DNA from: Anaerotignum sp.
GTDB taxonomy: Bacteria; Bacillota; Clostridia; Lachnospirales; Anaerotignaceae
Direction: 5' to 3'
Length of the DNA stretch: 5,379 nucleotides
NCBI GenBank assembly: GCA_017442465.1
Contig: JAFRZQ010000266.1
Coordinates: forward strand, 1-5,379
The number at the start of each line of letters is the position of its first letter. Position 1 is the first letter of the stretch. The position numbers and the translations under genes are program-made. This document shows positions 4,983-5,379 of the stretch, piece after piece. The notes under the pieces were generated by a model that had not been told where the DNA came from, did no database searches, and saw only the letters and a program-made list of their open reading frames with translations.

Positions 4983-5379
4983 TTGAAAGAGATCAGAATC
5001 ACAAAAAATGAGGAAAATCAGAGGCTGGATAAGTTCCTGCTGAAATATATGAACAAGGCCACCAAGGGCTTCCTGTATAAGATGCTGCGGAAAAAACGCA
5101 TCAAACTGAACGGAGGCAGAGCGGAGGGGAATGAACTGCTCCATGCAGGCGATACCCTCCAGCTTTATCTGGCGGAGGAAACCATTCAGTCTTTTATGGA
5201 GGAAAAAACGGTGGCTCAGGCGAAGCGCCATTTCGCTTGCGGTAACCTTATCCGCCACAATGCCCAGAAGCTGCGGAGAAACCGAGGCGCCAAGGTCTCC
5301 GCCCGCCGCCATCAGTGCAAACGCTGCAACGCCCGCGCCGCGCACGTTTTCTTCCATCAGAATCAGCGTGCCCGGCCAC
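4983..5379 (+). CDS. RluA-type pseudouridine synthase, N-terminal S4 domain only; family resemblance ends near 5215
   Basis: RluA-family enzymes convert chosen uridines in rRNA or tRNA to pseudouridine. The first roughly 75 residues fit the family's N-terminal S4 RNA-binding domain: Q-R-L-D-K-F-L at 13-19, F-L-Y-K-M-L-R-K-K-R-I-K-L-N at 30-43, then G-N-E-L-L-H-A-G-D-T-L at 49-59. The TTG start has a strong SD and lies 19 bases after prfB, so the gene belongs to the same operon. The frame stays open to the window end. However, after about residue 78 the sequence (Arg, Cys and His rich) is unlike any RluA linker or catalytic domain; the expected link to the catalytic G-R-L-D domain is absent. 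Those last codons are antisense to an MFS transporter fragment. The tail is therefore not real RluA sequence, and the gene is truncated or joined chimerically. The exact RluA subfamily cannot be fixed from the S4 domain alone. Confidence 0.75.
   Translation, partial: MKEIRITKNEENQRLDKFLLKYMNKATKGFLYKMLRKKRIKLNGGRAEGNELLHAGDTLQLYLAEETIQSFMEEKTVAQAKRHFACGNLIRHNAQKLRRNRGAKVSARRHQCKRCNARAAHVFFHQNQRARP
5205..5230. other. Junction where rluA-like (plus) and MFS transporter (minus) fragments meet
   Basis: Left of this zone the plus strand encodes RluA-type S4 sequence. Right of it the minus strand encodes transporter sequence, and neither gene reaches its own 3' part. The precise point cannot be resolved by eye; the bases GTGGCTCAGGCG (5211-5222) fit either side. 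No insertion-sequence end, target duplication or att site is visible. Confidence 0.6.
5214..5378 (-). pseudogene. Major facilitator superfamily transporter, internal fragment
   Basis: Read on the minus strand from 5378, the sequence gives W-P-G-T-L-I-L-M-E-E-N, then a hydrophobic, glycine-rich segment A-A-F-A-L-M-A-A-G-G-D-L-G followed by A-S-V-S-P-Q-L-L-G-I-V-A-D. The G-D-x-G-x-x-x-x-P-x-x-x-G pattern is characteristic of a late transmembrane helix in sugar- or metabolite-type MFS carriers of the inner membrane. About 55 residues are visible, ending near A-L-R-L-S. Beyond that point the same frame continues into antisense rluA sequence, with no hydrophobic helix of the expected kind, before a stop near 4932. 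The N-terminal part lies beyond the window edge and the final helix is missing, so this copy is broken or is one arm of a chimeric join. The substrate is unknown. Confidence 0.6.

Noticed and set aside
3968..5002. A minus-strand frame of 344 codons opposite prfB
   Set aside because: It has the same Phe/His/Cys-rich composition and lies entirely opposite a fully conserved RF2 gene, with no plausible ribosome binding site noticed.

Overview
The window looks like ordinary chromosome from a Bacillota bacterium, most likely a member of class Clostridia. The reasons are the gene order (secA followed closely by prfB, as in Bacillus relatives), strong GGAGG-type ribosome binding sites, TTG start use, a compact SecA without the large insert of some other phyla, and base composition that looks roughly balanced by eye. 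Genus-level placement cannot be made without a search.

Layout. Positions 1-279 hold the C-terminal 92 residues of an HD-superfamily phosphohydrolase. Positions 280-523 form a dense regulatory stretch: a candidate upstream promoter, a 15-bp bulged hairpin (375-412) that could be a terminator or attenuator, a promoter with extended -10 whose -35 lies inside the hairpin, and a 13-codon upstream ORF (477-518) with an excellent Shine-Dalgarno site whose UGA stop is embedded in the secA ribosome binding site. Complete secA follows (524-3118), then a papain-like C39-family protein (3140-3760), a possible 18-residue micro-ORF coupled by an ATGA overlap (3757-3813), complete prfB for release factor 2 (3860-4963), and the start of an RluA-type pseudouridine synthase gene (from 4983).

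All genes to about 5215 are on the plus strand with short gaps and no convincing terminator between them, so secA, the C39-like gene, prfB and the rluA-like gene are probably one operon. SecA drives protein export, RF2 terminates translation at UGA/UAA, and RluA-type enzymes modify RNA; the role of the C39-like protein is unknown.

The most unusual points are three. Near 5215 the rluA-like gene stops resembling its family, and the rest of the window encodes, on the minus strand, an internal piece of an MFS transporter. Both genes are therefore broken at one point: either a real rearrangement breakpoint or a chimeric assembly or amplification join. The short leader ORF immediately ahead of secA suggests translational coupling or a leader-peptide control. 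prfB has no programmed frameshift site: codons 25-26 read Leu-Asp directly in frame. I found no CRISPR array, tRNA, rRNA or insertion sequence, and no clear sign of a wholly new multi-gene system.
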